Below, in pieces: positions 23,799 to 32,075 of a stretch of 64,000 nt of DNA. Position numbers and translations under genes: made by a program. The notes beneath the pieces are model-generated. The model ran no database searches, was not told the DNA's origin, and saw nothing but the letters and a program-made list of their open reading frames with translations. Source of the stretch: Ruminobacter sp964520475 (GTDB taxonomy: Bacteria; Pseudomonadota; Gammaproteobacteria; Enterobacterales; Succinivibrionaceae); assembly GCA_964520475.1 (NCBI GenBank), contig CAZFNS010000001.1, positions 62,001 through 126,000 on the forward strand, written 5' to 3'. Every line of letters starts with the position of its first letter. Positions within the stretch are counted from its first letter, which is position 1.

Positions 23799-24251
23799 TT
23801 AATCTTCTACCCTGCCGCCCGCGGCCTCGATCGCCGCCCTGGCGCCTTTGGTTACCCTGAGGCCCCTGACCACCACGGCCTTGTCCAGCTTGGGCTCCCG
23901 CGAAAGGATGACCTTGACCGCCTTGAACTTGTGGCCGATGACGTCGGCCTTCTTCAGGGTCAGGAGGTCCACCAGCTCGCCCTCGACCTTGTTCAGATCG
24001 TTGAGAGGAACCTCGGCCGTGGTCTGGGCGATTCTCGAGAAGAAACCGAACTTCGGCAGACGGATCTTGATCGGCATCTGGCCGCCTTCGAAACCCGGCC
24101 TGGTGCCGCCGCTCTTGCGGGCGCCGGCGCCCTTGACGCCGCGGCGGCAGGTTTTGCCGACCCCGGAGCCGATGCCGCGCCCGACTCTTACCTTAGCCTT
24201 GCGGGCGCCTTCCCCGGGCTTTAAGGAATCCAACGTTAATTTCTTTTCCAT
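23799..24251 (-). CDS. rplO: 50S ribosomal protein L15
   Basis: Late-assembling large-subunit protein. 150 residues (E. coli 144). The Gly/Arg-rich N-terminal extension includes VGRGIGSGVGKTCRRGVKG, with Cys-Arg where many L15 have Gly-Gly, then GFEGGQMPIKIRLPKFGF and a C-terminal globular part. Ends 10 bases before secY. Confidence 0.97.
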   Translation of the reverse strand: MEKKLTLDSLKPGEGARKAKVRVGRGIGSGVGKTCRRGVKGAGARKSGGTRPGFEGGQMPIKIRLPKFGFFSRIAQTTAEVPLNDLNKVEGELVDLLTLKKADVIGHKFKAVKVILSREPKLDKAVVVRGLRVTKGARAAIEAAGGRVED

Positions 24252-24253
24252 GA

Positions 24254-24436
24254 TTATTCTTCCACCTTCACCATGTAGTTGACGGCAGCGACCATGCCGC
24301 GGATCTGCGGGTTGTCCGGCAGAGTGACGGTATGACCGATGCGGCGCAGTTTGAGGGCGCGCAGCGTCGCCACGTGCTTGGGCTTGCGGCCGATGGCGCT
24401 CCTGGTTTGGGTAACCCTGATAGTCTTTTCAGCCAT
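24254..24436 (-). CDS. rpmD: 50S ribosomal protein L30
   Basis: 60-residue protein (E. coli 59) with TIRVTQTRSAIGRKPKHVAT and RALKLRRIGHTVTLPDNPQI, the single-domain L30 fold. Two bases separate its stop from the rplO start region; rpsE ends 4 bases upstream. Confidence 0.97.
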   Translation of the reverse strand: MAEKTIRVTQTRSAIGRKPKHVATLRALKLRRIGHTVTLPDNPQIRGMVAAVNYMVKVEE

Positions 24437-24440
24437 TTTC

Positions 24441-24947
24441 TTACTCCAAAATATCTTCCGGTCTGAGACCGCGCTTGGCGGCGACCTCGGCCGGGGACTT
24501 CACCGAGTTCAGCGCGGCCACGGTGGCCCGGACGATGTTGCCCGGGTTGGTCGAGCCGTACGCCTTGGCGAGCACGTTCCTGACCCCGGCGACTTCGAGC
24601 ACGGCGCGCATCGCGCCGCCGGCGATGATGCCGGTACCCTCGGAGGCGGGCTTCATGAACACCGTCGAGCCGGCGTGGGAACCCTTGACCTCATGGTACA
24701 GAGTGCCGTTGTCCAGTCCGATCCTGTTCTCGTTGATGTTGACCTTGGCCTTGTCCATGGCCTTGGCGATGGCCGCCGGGACTTCGGCGGCCTTGCCGTA
24801 GCCGTAGCCGACGCGGCCGTTGCCGTCGCCGACGACGGTCAGGGCGGTGAAGGAGAAGATCCGGCCGCCTTTGACAACCTTAGCCACGCGGTTCACCGCC
24901 ACGAGCTTTTCCTGCAGTTCGTTAGCCTGCGATTCATTCTTAGCCAT
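24441..24947 (-). CDS. rpsE: 30S ribosomal protein S5
   Basis: Decoding-site protein of the small subunit. 168 residues (E. coli 167). RVAKVVKGGRIFSFTALTVV and GDGNGRVGYGYGKAAEVPAA form the double-stranded RNA-binding domain; the C-terminal part (TNPGNIVRATVAALNSVKSP) is typical. The first 12 residues differ from E. coli. Confidence 0.98.
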   Translation of the reverse strand: MAKNESQANELQEKLVAVNRVAKVVKGGRIFSFTALTVVGDGNGRVGYGYGKAAEVPAAIAKAMDKAKVNINENRIGLDNGTLYHEVKGSHAGSTVFMKPASEGTGIIAGGAMRAVLEVAGVRNVLAKAYGSTNPGNIVRATVAALNSVKSPAEVAAKRGLRPEDILE

Positions 24948-24958
24948 TCTCGTTCACC

Positions 24959-25309
24959 TTAGAACTTAAGTCCGGCTTCGCGGGCGGCGTCGGCCAAAGC
25001 GGCGACCCTGCCGTGGTAATGGAAACCGGAACGATCAAAAGAAACAACCGAAACATCTTTGGCCGAGGCTCTTTCGGCGATGACCCTGCCTATCAGCTTG
25101 GCGGCTTCGATGTTGCCGGTATACTTGAGCTGGCCGGCGAGATCCTTCTCGACGGTGGAAGCAGCCGCGACCACGTTGCCGTCGCTTTTGATAACCTGAG
25201 CGTAGATGTGGCGCGGAGTACGGTAAACAACCAGGCGGGTGGCGCCCAATTCGTGCATCTTGGCGCGGGCCTTTCTGGCTCTGCGAAGACGAGATAACTT
25301 CTTATCCAT
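24959..25309 (-). CDS. rplR: 50S ribosomal protein L18
   Basis: 5S rRNA-binding protein, 116 residues (E. coli 117). MDKKLSRLRRARKARAKMHE is the basic N-terminal tail; RLVVYRTPRHIYAQVI and the end SGFHYHGRVAALADAAREAG match the family. Confidence 0.98.
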   Translation of the reverse strand: MDKKLSRLRRARKARAKMHELGATRLVVYRTPRHIYAQVIKSDGNVVAAASTVEKDLAGQLKYTGNIEAAKLIGRVIAERASAKDVSVVSFDRSGFHYHGRVAALADAAREAGLKF

Positions 25310-25318
25310 TGCTTATAC

Positions 25319-25852
25319 CTACTTCTTCTTAACTTCTTTGATGTGAACGACCTCGTCCGCGTAGCGGATGCCTTTCCCCTTGTAGGGCTCGGGCTTGCGG
25401 TACGCGCGGATGTCGGCGGCCACCTGGCCGACGAGAGCCTTGTCGGAACCCTTTACGACGATTTCGGTCTGGGACGGGGTTTCGACCTTGATCCCCTCCG
25501 GAATCTCGTAGTTGACCGGGTGCGAAAAACCCAGCTCGAGGTTCAGGACGGATCCCTTGGCCTGCGCGCGGTAACCCACGCCGATGAGGGTGAGCTTCTT
25601 CTCGAAGCCGTGGGCCACGCCGCGGACCATGTTCGCGACGTTGGCGCGGGCCGTGCCGGACTGGGTGTTCGCCTCGGGGGACTCGTCGGCCGGCGCGAAG
25701 ACGACGGCGCCGTCTTTCACGGTAACCTTGACCAGCGGGTTGACCGCGGCGCTCAGCTCGGCCGATTTGCCCTTGACGGTGACCCTGCCGCCGTCGACGG
25801 TAACTTCAATGCCTGCAGGGATAACTACAGGAGATTTTGCAACACGAGACAT
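25319..25852 (-). CDS. rplF: 50S ribosomal protein L6
   Basis: Large-subunit protein near the factor-binding site. 177 residues, same as E. coli. Starts MSRVAKSPVVIPAGIEVTVD; the second repeat contains FSHPVNYEIPEGIKVE and the end shows RKPEPYKGKGIRYADE. Confidence 0.98.
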   Translation of the reverse strand: MSRVAKSPVVIPAGIEVTVDGGRVTVKGKSAELSAAVNPLVKVTVKDGAVVFAPADESPEANTQSGTARANVANMVRGVAHGFEKKLTLIGVGYRAQAKGSVLNLELGFSHPVNYEIPEGIKVETPSQTEIVVKGSDKALVGQVAADIRAYRKPEPYKGKGIRYADEVVHIKEVKKK

Positions 25853-25862
25853 TGTTTACTCC

Positions 25863-26255
25863 TTAAGCCACATAGCATATCACTTCGCCGCCGATGCCTT
25901 CCTTGCGGGCCGCGCGGTCCGTCATCAGGCCCCTGGAGGTGGAAATCACGGCAATGCCCAGGCCGTTCTGGATCTTCGGCAGATCGGCGCATTTCTTGTA
26001 GATGCGCAGGCCGGGGCGCGAAACGCGCCTGATCATCTCGACCACGGGTTTCCCCTGATAATACTTGAGGGTGATCTCGAGAACCTTCTTCACGTCGCCG
26101 GTAACGGCGTAATCCGTGATGTAACCCTCCTGCTTGAGCAGATCGGCGATGGCGACTTTCTGCTTGGAGGAAGGCAAACTGATCGCAACCTTACCAGAAG
26201 CCTGGCCGTTACGAATACGAGTCAATAAATCCGCGATTGGATCCTGCATACTCAT
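25863..26255 (-). CDS. rpsH: 30S ribosomal protein S8
   Basis: 16S central-domain binder and, in E. coli, translational repressor of the spc operon at rplE. 130 residues, as in E. coli. MSMQDPIADLLTRIRNGQ and the C-terminal ISTSRGLMTDRAARKEGIGG signature are present. Two in-frame Met codons lie close together; the first is used. Confidence 0.98.
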   Translation of the reverse strand: MSMQDPIADLLTRIRNGQASGKVAISLPSSKQKVAIADLLKQEGYITDYAVTGDVKKVLEITLKYYQGKPVVEMIRRVSRPGLRIYKKCADLPKIQNGLGIAVISTSRGLMTDRAARKEGIGGEVICYVA

Positions 26256-26272
26256 AAGTCAATCTCCTAGAA

Positions 26273-26578
26273 TTACCAGCTGGCCTTTTTGAGACCGGGG
26301 ATCTCGCAGTTCATCATGTGTTCGCGAACCATGATGCGAGACATGCCAAACTTGCGCAGGTAACCGTGCGGACGCCCGGTTATGCTGCAGCGGTTGCGGT
26401 GGCGGGACGGGCTCGAGTCGCGCGGCAGGGACTGAAGCTTAAGCACCGCCGCCCACTTTTCCGCGTCGCTCGCGGTGACGCTGGAGATGATGTCCTTGAG
26501 CGCCTGGCGCTTCTGAAAATACTTCTTGGCAAGGAGCACGCGCTTTTTCTCGCGCATTAACATTGATGTTTTAGCCAT
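26273..26578 (-). CDS. rpsN: 30S ribosomal protein S14 (zinc-free long form)
   Basis: 101 residues, same as E. coli. It is the long form without the CxxC zinc pairs; only single Cys occur, as in RHRNRCSITGRPHGYLRKFG. Ends EIPGLKKASW. Lies between rplE and rpsH in the standard order. Confidence 0.98.
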   Translation of the reverse strand: MAKTSMLMREKKRVLLAKKYFQKRQALKDIISSVTASDAEKWAAVLKLQSLPRDSSPSRHRNRCSITGRPHGYLRKFGMSRIMVREHMMNCEIPGLKKASW

Positions 26579-26590
26579 ATTAACAAGTCC

Positions 26591-27130
26591 TTACTTACGG
26601 AACGGGAAATTAAAAGCAGCCAGGAGCGCTCTCGCTTCGTCGTCGGTCTTCGCGGAAGTGGTGATGGTGATGTCAAGGCCGCGGATCGCGTCGACCTTGT
26701 CGAAATCGATTTCCGGGAAGATGATCTGCTCGCGTACGCCCATCGAGTAGTTGCCGCGGCCGTCGAAAGACTTGGGGCTTACCCCTCTGAAGTCGCGGAT
26801 GCGCGGGATGGCTATGGAAATGAGCCTGTCGAGGAATTCCCACATGCGCTCGCCGCGCAGGGTTACCTTGCAGCCGATCGGATAGCCTTCGCGGATCTTA
26901 AAGCCCGCGACCGATTTGCGGACCTTGGTGATGACGGGCTTCTGACCGGAAATGGCCGTCATGTCCCTGACGGCGTTATCGAGAACCTTCTTGTCGTCCA
27001 CAGCTTCGCCGACACCCATGTTGAGGGTAATCTTTTCAATTCTGGGGACTTGCATGACAGTCTTGTAACCGAACTTCTTCATCAGGTTCCCGATTACTTC
27101 TTGTCTGTAAATATCATGCAGTTTCGCCAT
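26591..27130 (-). CDS. rplE: 50S ribosomal protein L5
   Basis: 5S rRNA-binding protein of the central protuberance, 179 residues as in E. coli. Contains MQVPRIEKITLNMGVGEA, GQKPVITKVRKSVAGFKIRE and FRGVSPKSFDGRGNYSMGVR. In E. coli the S8 repressor site overlaps the start of this gene; I did not find a clear copy of that structure. Confidence 0.98.
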   Translation of the reverse strand: MAKLHDIYRQEVIGNLMKKFGYKTVMQVPRIEKITLNMGVGEAVDDKKVLDNAVRDMTAISGQKPVITKVRKSVAGFKIREGYPIGCKVTLRGERMWEFLDRLISIAIPRIRDFRGVSPKSFDGRGNYSMGVREQIIFPEIDFDKVDAIRGLDITITTSAKTDDEARALLAAFNFPFRK

Positions 27131-27142
27131 TGTAAACTCCGA

Positions 27143-27460
27143 TTATTTAACAAGTTCATTATTGGACTTGAAGAACCTTACTTTCTTGGAATCTTCAAAT
27201 CTGAAACCGACGCGATCGGCCTTCCCGGTGGAAGGATTGAGTATCGCGACATTCGACACGTCTATGGGCGCTTCTCTGGTGATGATGCCCCCTTCGACGC
27301 CGTAAGCCGGGTTGGGCTTAACGTGCCTCTTGATGAGATTCACGCCCTGGACGACGACCTTGTGCTCCGCGGTCAGAACCTTGACCACTTTGCCGGTCTT
27401 CTTCTTGTCCTTGCCAGCTATGACGATTACTTCGTCGTTGAGACGGATTTTCCTTGCCAT
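27143..27460 (-). CDS. rplX: 50S ribosomal protein L24
   Basis: Assembly-initiating large-subunit protein, 105 residues (E. coli 104). The KOW motif is DEVIVIAGKDKKKTGKVVKV, followed by VQGVNLIKRHVKPNP and a C-terminal part ending SKKVRFFKSN. Confidence 0.97.
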   Translation of the reverse strand: MARKIRLNDEVIVIAGKDKKKTGKVVKVLTAEHKVVVQGVNLIKRHVKPNPAYGVEGGIITREAPIDVSNVAILNPSTGKADRVGFRFEDSKKVRFFKSNNELVK

Positions 27461-27474
27461 ATTTCGACCTCTGA

Positions 27475-27843
27475 TTAAAGCACTTCGGGAGCCAATGAAA
27501 CAATCTTCATGAAGCGTTCGGTACGCAATTCACGAGTCACCGGTCCGAAAATACGGGTTCCAATCGGCTGGTACTGATTGTTGAGCAGCACCGCCGCATT
27601 GCGGTCAAAACGGATGACAGAACCATCCTGACGGCGAACGCCCTTCTTGGTGCGGACCACCACGGCGTTTACCACGTCACCTTTCTTTACCTTCCCGCGG
27701 GGGATGGCCTCCTTAACGGACACCTTGATAACGTCGCCAACGCTGGCATACCGACGATGTGAACCACCAAGAACCTTAATACACATTACGCTGCGGGCGC
27801 CGGAATTGTCGGCGACGTCCAGCATACTCTGCATCTGGATCAT
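27475..27843 (-). CDS. rplN: 50S ribosomal protein L14
   Basis: Subunit-interface protein, 122 residues (E. coli 123). Starts MIQMQSMLDVADNSGARSVM; contains GGSHRRYASVGDVIKVSVKE and FGPVTRELRTERFMKI. The start at 27843 matches the family and has GGAG upstream. First gene of the spc operon, preceded by its own promoter and by the terminator of the S10 operon. Confidence 0.98.
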   Translation of the reverse strand: MIQMQSMLDVADNSGARSVMCIKVLGGSHRRYASVGDVIKVSVKEAIPRGKVKKGDVVNAVVVRTKKGVRRQDGSVIRFDRNAAVLLNNQYQPIGTRIFGPVTRELRTERFMKIVSLAPEVL

Positions 27844-27902
27844 GATTATGCTCCGTAAATAAACAAAAAAACAAATCCGCTTCCAATAAGAAACGGTGCG
27901 TA

Positions 27903-27931
27903 ATCTTAACACATATTCCGAAAAATATTAA
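27903..27931 (-). promoter_or_regulatory. Candidate spc operon promoter upstream of rplN
   Basis: Minus strand TTAATA (27931-27926), 17-base spacer, TAAGAT (27908-27903); four of six positions fit in the -35 and five in the -10. It lies about 60 bases before the rplN start, in an AT-rich island that follows the GC-rich terminator region. Confidence 0.55.
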
Positions 27932-27999
27932 GAACTTTTTGATCCCGCCCGGATAATCCCCGCGCCGGGGCGGAACGCCCCGGAAACGGTCCGGGCGCG

Positions 28000-28025
28000 A
28001 AAAAAAGGAGGAATCGCTTCCTCCT
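28000..28025 (-). terminator. Intrinsic terminator of the S10 operon after rpsQ
   Basis: Minus strand 8-bp stem AGGAGGAA/TTCCTCCT with a four-base loop, then at least six T. It lies about 45 bases past the rpsQ stop and separates the S10 genes from the spc genes. A second GC-rich inverted repeat lies between it and rpsQ (28030-28066). Confidence 0.88.
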
Positions 28026-28071
28026 CCGTGACGCCCGGTTTTCCCGGCGAAGGCCGGGAAAACGGCCGGCG

Positions 28072-28320
28072 TCAGGCGTTCTCGACCACGCGGACCAGGG
28101 TCCAGGCGATGGTCTTCGAAATGGGACGGCATTCCCTGATTTCGACGACGTCGCCTTCTTTGGCGATGTTGTCCCGATCCTGAACGTGCAGCTTGGTGGT
28201 GCGCTTGACGATCTTGCCATAAATCGGGTGCTTCACCTTGCGCTCGATCGCGACGACGATGGCCTTGTCCATTTTGTCGCTGATCACGCGGCCATGCAAT
28301 AAACGGGTTACTTCGCTCAT
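28072..28320 (-). CDS. rpsQ: 30S ribosomal protein S17
   Basis: 82 residues (E. coli 84), OB-fold 16S binder. Shows LLHGRVISDKMDKAIVVAIE, KHPIYGKIVKRTTKLHVQD and GDVVEIRECRPISKTIAWTL. Last gene of the S10 operon; its ATG overlaps the rpmC stop by one base. Confidence 0.98.
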   Translation of the reverse strand: MSEVTRLLHGRVISDKMDKAIVVAIERKVKHPIYGKIVKRTTKLHVQDRDNIAKEGDVVEIRECRPISKTIAWTLVRVVENA

Positions 28321-28523
28321 TACTCACCTTCCTTCTTTGAAGACAACTGCGCCAGCACGAACTTGACGCGGGCAATGTCCTTGCGGGTCTTGCCGATGAC
28401 CGACACGTCCTTGAGGCCGCCGGTCTTGAGCATAAGCCGCTGATTGAACAGTTTGCGCATCAGGTCGGCCAGTTCGGTGTTGAGTTCGTCAACGCTCTTC
28501 TTCTTAAGTTCACTTGCAAACAT
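28320..28523 (-). CDS. rpmC: 50S ribosomal protein L29
   Basis: 67 residues (E. coli 63), two-helix protein at the tunnel exit where SRP and trigger factor dock. ELNTELADLMRKLFNQRLML and RKDIARVKFVLAQ match the family. Overlaps neighbours by one base on each side, so translation is coupled. Confidence 0.97.
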   Translation of the reverse strand: MFASELKKKSVDELNTELADLMRKLFNQRLMLKTGGLKDVSVIGKTRKDIARVKFVLAQLSSKKEGE

Positions 28524-28936
28524 TATAATACCGCCTTAGTTACGAAAGTGGTCTGAACCGAGAGTTTGGCGGCGGCGAGGGCGAACGCCTGGCGGGCCAG
28601 ATCCTCGGGAATGCCGCCCAGCTCGAACAGGATCTTGCCCGGCTGGATCGGGCAGACCCAGTACTCCACGCTGCCTTTGCCCTTGCCCATGCGAACGCCG
28701 AGAGCCTTTTCGGTAATCGGCTTGTCGGGGAACACGCGGATGAAGATCCGGCCGCGGCGCTGGATGGCGCGGGTGAAGGCCCGGCGGGCCGCCTCGATTT
28801 CACGCGCGGTAATCTGACCGCGGGTCACCGCCTTGAGACCGAACTCGCCGAATTCGACGGTGCCGCCCGCGTAGGCGAAACCGCGGTTGCGGCTCTTCTG
28901 GATCTTGCGGTATTTAGTACGCTTTGGTTGCAACAT
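28523..28936 (-). CDS. rplP: 50S ribosomal protein L16
   Basis: Protein near the A-site tRNA and peptidyl-transferase centre, 137 residues (E. coli 136). MLQPKRTKYRKIQKSRNRGF start, GRIFIRVFPDKPITEKALGV and MGKGKGSVEYWVCPIQPGKI are typical. The Arg corresponding to the hydroxylated Arg81 of E. coli is within the conserved stretch VRMGKGKG. Confidence 0.97.
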   Translation of the reverse strand: MLQPKRTKYRKIQKSRNRGFAYAGGTVEFGEFGLKAVTRGQITAREIEAARRAFTRAIQRRGRIFIRVFPDKPITEKALGVRMGKGKGSVEYWVCPIQPGKILFELGGIPEDLARQAFALAAAKLSVQTTFVTKAVL

Positions 28937-28948
28937 TTTCGATCTCCT

Positions 28949-29668
28949 TTACCTGGCCGCCTGGTTTCTGGCGCCGCCGCGTCTCGCGAAGTTCTTGGCG
29001 GGCTTCTTTTCCGGCAGGGTTTCGGTTTCCAGCGGCATGCCGCCCAGAATCTCACCCTTGAAAATCCACACTTTGACGCCGATGACGCCGTAGGTGGTGC
29101 CGGCCTCGGCCACCGAGTAGTCGATGTCGGCGCGCAGGGTGTGCAGGGGCACGCGGCCTTCGCGCAGCCATTCGGAGCGGGCGATTTCGGCGCCGCCGAG
29201 ACGGCCGCTCGTCTCGATCTTGATGCCCTTCGCGCCGGCCTTCATGGCCAGCTGGATGGCTTTCTTCATGGCCTTGCGGAACATCACGCGGCGCTCGAGC
29301 TGGGCGGCGATGCCGTCGGCCACGAGTTTGGCGTCGAGTTCGGGAATCCTGACCTCCATGACCTTCACCGAGGCGGCCACGCCGGCGATCTTGGCGACCT
29401 GGGCGCGGATCCTCTCGAGGTTGACGCCCTTCTCGCCGTAGACGGCCTTGGGCTTGCCGGTGTAAATGGTCACGGTGATGCTCTTGGCCGGCCTGTCGAT
29501 GACGACGCGGGACACCGAAGCGTTCTTTAATTCCTTGGCAATGTAGTCACGAACCTTATAGTCGCAGTACAGATTGTCCGCGAAATCGGCCGTGTTCGCA
29601 TACCAGGTCGAGTTGAACTGCCTGGTTATGCCCAGACGGATACCTTTCGGATTAACTTTCTGTCCCAT
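28949..29668 (-). CDS. rpsC: 30S ribosomal protein S3
   Basis: mRNA-entry protein with helicase-like role, 239 residues (E. coli 233). Starts MGQKVNPKGIRLGITRQFNS. The KH domain loop is VYGEKGVNLERIRAQ; the C-terminal domain has LGGAEIARSEWLREGRVPLH and GVIGVKVWIFKGEI. The end is basic and slightly longer than in E. coli. Confidence 0.98.
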   Translation of the reverse strand: MGQKVNPKGIRLGITRQFNSTWYANTADFADNLYCDYKVRDYIAKELKNASVSRVVIDRPAKSITVTIYTGKPKAVYGEKGVNLERIRAQVAKIAGVAASVKVMEVRIPELDAKLVADGIAAQLERRVMFRKAMKKAIQLAMKAGAKGIKIETSGRLGGAEIARSEWLREGRVPLHTLRADIDYSVAEAGTTYGVIGVKVWIFKGEILGGMPLETETLPEKKPAKNFARRGGARNQAAR

Positions 29669-29671
29669 TGC

Positions 29672-30007
29672 TTACTCCTTTTCTGCCACAACGACGGTGA
29701 TGTGGGAAGTGCGCTTGGTGATGCGGTCGGCACGGCCTTTGGCGCGGGGGCGGATGCGCTTGAGCGAGGGCCCCTCGTCAACCGTAATCTTCGAAACGTA
29801 CAACGTATCGGCGTCGAGGCCCTCGTTGTGCTCGGCGTTGGCGATGGCCGATTTCAAAACCTTCAAAATGATCGCCGCGGACTTTCTCGGGCTGAACTGC
29901 AGCGTGTACAAAGCCTTGGCCGCGGGCAGGCCGCGCACCTGATCGGCCACCAGACGAGCCTTCTGAGCCGAAGTACGGGCGTTTCTGTGTATTGCGATAG
30001 CTTCCAT
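29672..30007 (-). CDS. rplV: 50S ribosomal protein L22
   Basis: Tunnel-lining protein, 111 residues (E. coli 110). RTSAQKARLVADQVRGLPAA and the beta-hairpin tip plus end, RIRPRAKGRADRITKRTSHI, are conserved. Three bases separate it from rpsC. Confidence 0.98.
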   Translation of the reverse strand: MEAIAIHRNARTSAQKARLVADQVRGLPAAKALYTLQFSPRKSAAIILKVLKSAIANAEHNEGLDADTLYVSKITVDEGPSLKRIRPRAKGRADRITKRTSHITVVVAEKE

Positions 30008-30018
30008 CCTTCAACTCC

Positions 30019-30297
30019 TTACTTCTTGTCGGCGGCCTTGTCGGCGGCGTGACCTTTGAACGTGCGGGTCGGGGCGAACTCGCCCAGTTTGTGACCGACC
30101 ATTTCGTCAGACACGTACACGGGCACGTGCTGGCGACCATTATGGACAGCGATGGTCATCCCGATCATGGCGGGAATGATTATCGAACGGCGGGACCAGG
30201 TTTTAATCGGTCTCTTGTCCTTGCTTTCCACCGCTTTCTCTACCTTCTGCAGCAAGTGTTGGTCGATAAACGGACCTTTCTTGAGCGAACGTGGCAT
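30019..30297 (-). CDS. rpsS: 30S ribosomal protein S19
   Basis: 92 residues as in E. coli; head protein contacting S13. MPRSLKKGPFIDQHLLQKVE, KTWSRRSIIIPAMIGMTIAV and GHKLGEFAPTRTFKGH are diagnostic. Confidence 0.98.
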   Translation of the reverse strand: MPRSLKKGPFIDQHLLQKVEKAVESKDKRPIKTWSRRSIIIPAMIGMTIAVHNGRQHVPVYVSDEMVGHKLGEFAPTRTFKGHAADKAADKK

Positions 30298-30318
30298 GGT
30301 AATACCTCTTATCTGAAA

Positions 30319-31140
30319 TTACTTATCACGGCGACGGACAATATACTTGTCGGTACGCTTGTTCTTGCGGGTCTTGTAGCCCTTGCACAGGGTGCCCCAC
30401 GGCGACCTCGGCTGGATGCCCTTGTTGCGCCCCTCGCCGCCGCCGTGCGGATGGTCGATGGGGTTCATGGACATGCCGCGGACGGTGGGACGGATGCCGA
30501 GCCAGCGCTTGGCTCCCGCCTTGCCGAGCTGACGGAGCATGTGCTCGGCGTTGCCCACCTCGCCCACGGTGGCGCGGCCGTCGGCCAGCACGCGGCGCAT
30601 CTCGCCGGAACGCATGCGCAGGGTCACGTAGTCGCCCTCGCGGGCCAGAATCTGGCAGAAGGCGCCGGCGGAACGGGCGAACTGCGCGCCCTTGCCCGGG
30701 TACAGCTCCACGGCGTGGACGTTGGTGCCCACGGGGATGCTGCGCAGCGGCAGAGCGTTGCCGACCTTGATGGCGGCGTGGGAGCCCGACTCGATCCGGT
30801 CCCCGGCCTTGAGCCCTTTCGGGGCCAGAATGTAGCTGCGCACGCCGTCGGCGTAGCAGATCAGGGCTATGTGCGAACTGCGGTTCGGGTCGTACTCGAT
30901 CCTCTCCACCTTCGCGGGGATGCCGTCCTTCGCGCGCTTGAAATCGATCACGCGGTAGCGCTGCTTGTGGCCGCCGCCGATGTGCCGGGTGGTGATCCGG
31001 CCGGTGTTGTTGCGGCCTCCGGTTTTACGCTTTTCCTCGACCAGGCCGGCGAAAGGCGCTCCCTTATACAGGTCGGGAGTCACGACCTTGACGACGTGAC
31101 GGCGGCCCGGAGATGTTGGTTTGCACTTGACGATTGCCAT
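30319..31140 (-). CDS. rplB: 50S ribosomal protein L2
   Basis: Protein near the peptidyl-transferase centre and bridge B7b, 273 residues as in E. coli. RITTRHIGGGHKQRYRVIDF, and the critical His region MNPIDHPHGGGEGRNKGIQP with the end GYKTRKNKRTDKYIVRRR, are intact. Confidence 0.98.
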   Translation of the reverse strand: MAIVKCKPTSPGRRHVVKVVTPDLYKGAPFAGLVEEKRKTGGRNNTGRITTRHIGGGHKQRYRVIDFKRAKDGIPAKVERIEYDPNRSSHIALICYADGVRSYILAPKGLKAGDRIESGSHAAIKVGNALPLRSIPVGTNVHAVELYPGKGAQFARSAGAFCQILAREGDYVTLRMRSGEMRRVLADGRATVGEVGNAEHMLRQLGKAGAKRWLGIRPTVRGMSMNPIDHPHGGGEGRNKGIQPRSPWGTLCKGYKTRKNKRTDKYIVRRRDK

Positions 31141-31150
31141 TTTCTTGCTC

Positions 31151-31453
31151 CTATTCAGCCTGGGTGCTTACAAAATCGACGGTCTGGCCCGGCATGAGGG
31201 TGACGTAGGCCTTTTTCCAGTCCTGACGGCGGCCCGTGCGCTGTCCCACGCGCTTTACCTTGCCCCGGCAGTTGAGGGTGTTCACGGCCTTGACCTTGAC
31301 GCCCAGAATTTCTTCGAAGGCGGCCTTGATCTCGGGCTTGGTGGCGTCGCGGACGACGGCGACGGCGACCACGTTGTTGGCCTTTGAGACGTCGTTGGTC
31401 TTTTCGGTGACCAGCGGGCTCTTGATGATATCGTACAGACGAGACTTAATCAT
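31151..31453 (-). CDS. rplW: 50S ribosomal protein L23
   Basis: Tunnel-exit docking protein for trigger factor and SRP, 100 residues as in E. coli. SPLVTEKTNDVSKANNVVAV and NTLNCRGKVKRVGQRTGRRQ are typical; the docking Glu lies in a TEK context. Its ATG overlaps the rplD stop by one base. Confidence 0.97.
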   Translation of the reverse strand: MIKSRLYDIIKSPLVTEKTNDVSKANNVVAVAVVRDATKPEIKAAFEEILGVKVKAVNTLNCRGKVKRVGQRTGRRQDWKKAYVTLMPGQTVDFVSTQAE

Positions 31454-32061
31454 TATGCTAATATCTCCTCAATCTTCCTGACCGCGGCGGAAGTCACCAG
31501 GACTTTCTCGTGCGAGATCAGGCTTACCGGGTTGAAACCCGCGCCCTGCACGCTGCAGACGTCCACCTTGTAGAGGTTGCGCGCCGAGAGAGCCAGCTTT
31601 TCCTCGAAATCCGGGGTCACAATCAGAACATCCCTGAGAGACAGCTCGTTCAGCTTCTTGACGAGAGCCTTGGTCTTGATCTCGTCCACGCCGAAGTTCT
31701 CGACCACCACCAGACGATCCTGGCGGACCAGCTCGCTGAGAATGCTGCGGATGGCCACGCGGTACATCTTGCGGTTGACCTTCTGCTCCCAGTTCTGCGG
31801 GGCGGCCGCGAAAGCCTTGGCGCCGCCTCTCCAGATGGGAGAGCGGATCGAACCGGCGCGGGCGCGGCCCGTGCCCTTCTGGCGAAACGGCTTGCGGCCG
31901 CCGCCCGAAACTTCGGAACGGGTAAGCTGGGCCTTGGATCCCTGGCGGGCGTAGTTCATGTACGCCACGACGACCTGATGGACCAGGGCTTCGTTGTATT
32001 CGCGGCCGAAGGTCGTTTCGGAAACCTGCAGAGGGTTCGAACCTAACATCTTTAATTCCAT
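31453..32061 (-). CDS. rplD: 50S ribosomal protein L4
   Basis: Tunnel protein; in E. coli free L4 represses the S10 operon by acting on its leader. 202 residues (E. coli 201). Start MELKMLGSNPLQVSETTFGR at 32061; the tunnel loop contains SGGGRKPFRQKGTGRARAGS. A longer upstream frame was ignored because it leaves the family. The hairpin at 33068-33107 is a candidate target for such control here. Confidence 0.97.
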   Translation of the reverse strand: MELKMLGSNPLQVSETTFGREYNEALVHQVVVAYMNYARQGSKAQLTRSEVSGGGRKPFRQKGTGRARAGSIRSPIWRGGAKAFAAAPQNWEQKVNRKMYRVAIRSILSELVRQDRLVVVENFGVDEIKTKALVKKLNELSLRDVLIVTPDFEEKLALSARNLYKVDVCSVQGAGFNPVSLISHEKVLVTSAAVRKIEEILA

Positions 32062-32075
32062 GACTATCCCCCCTC

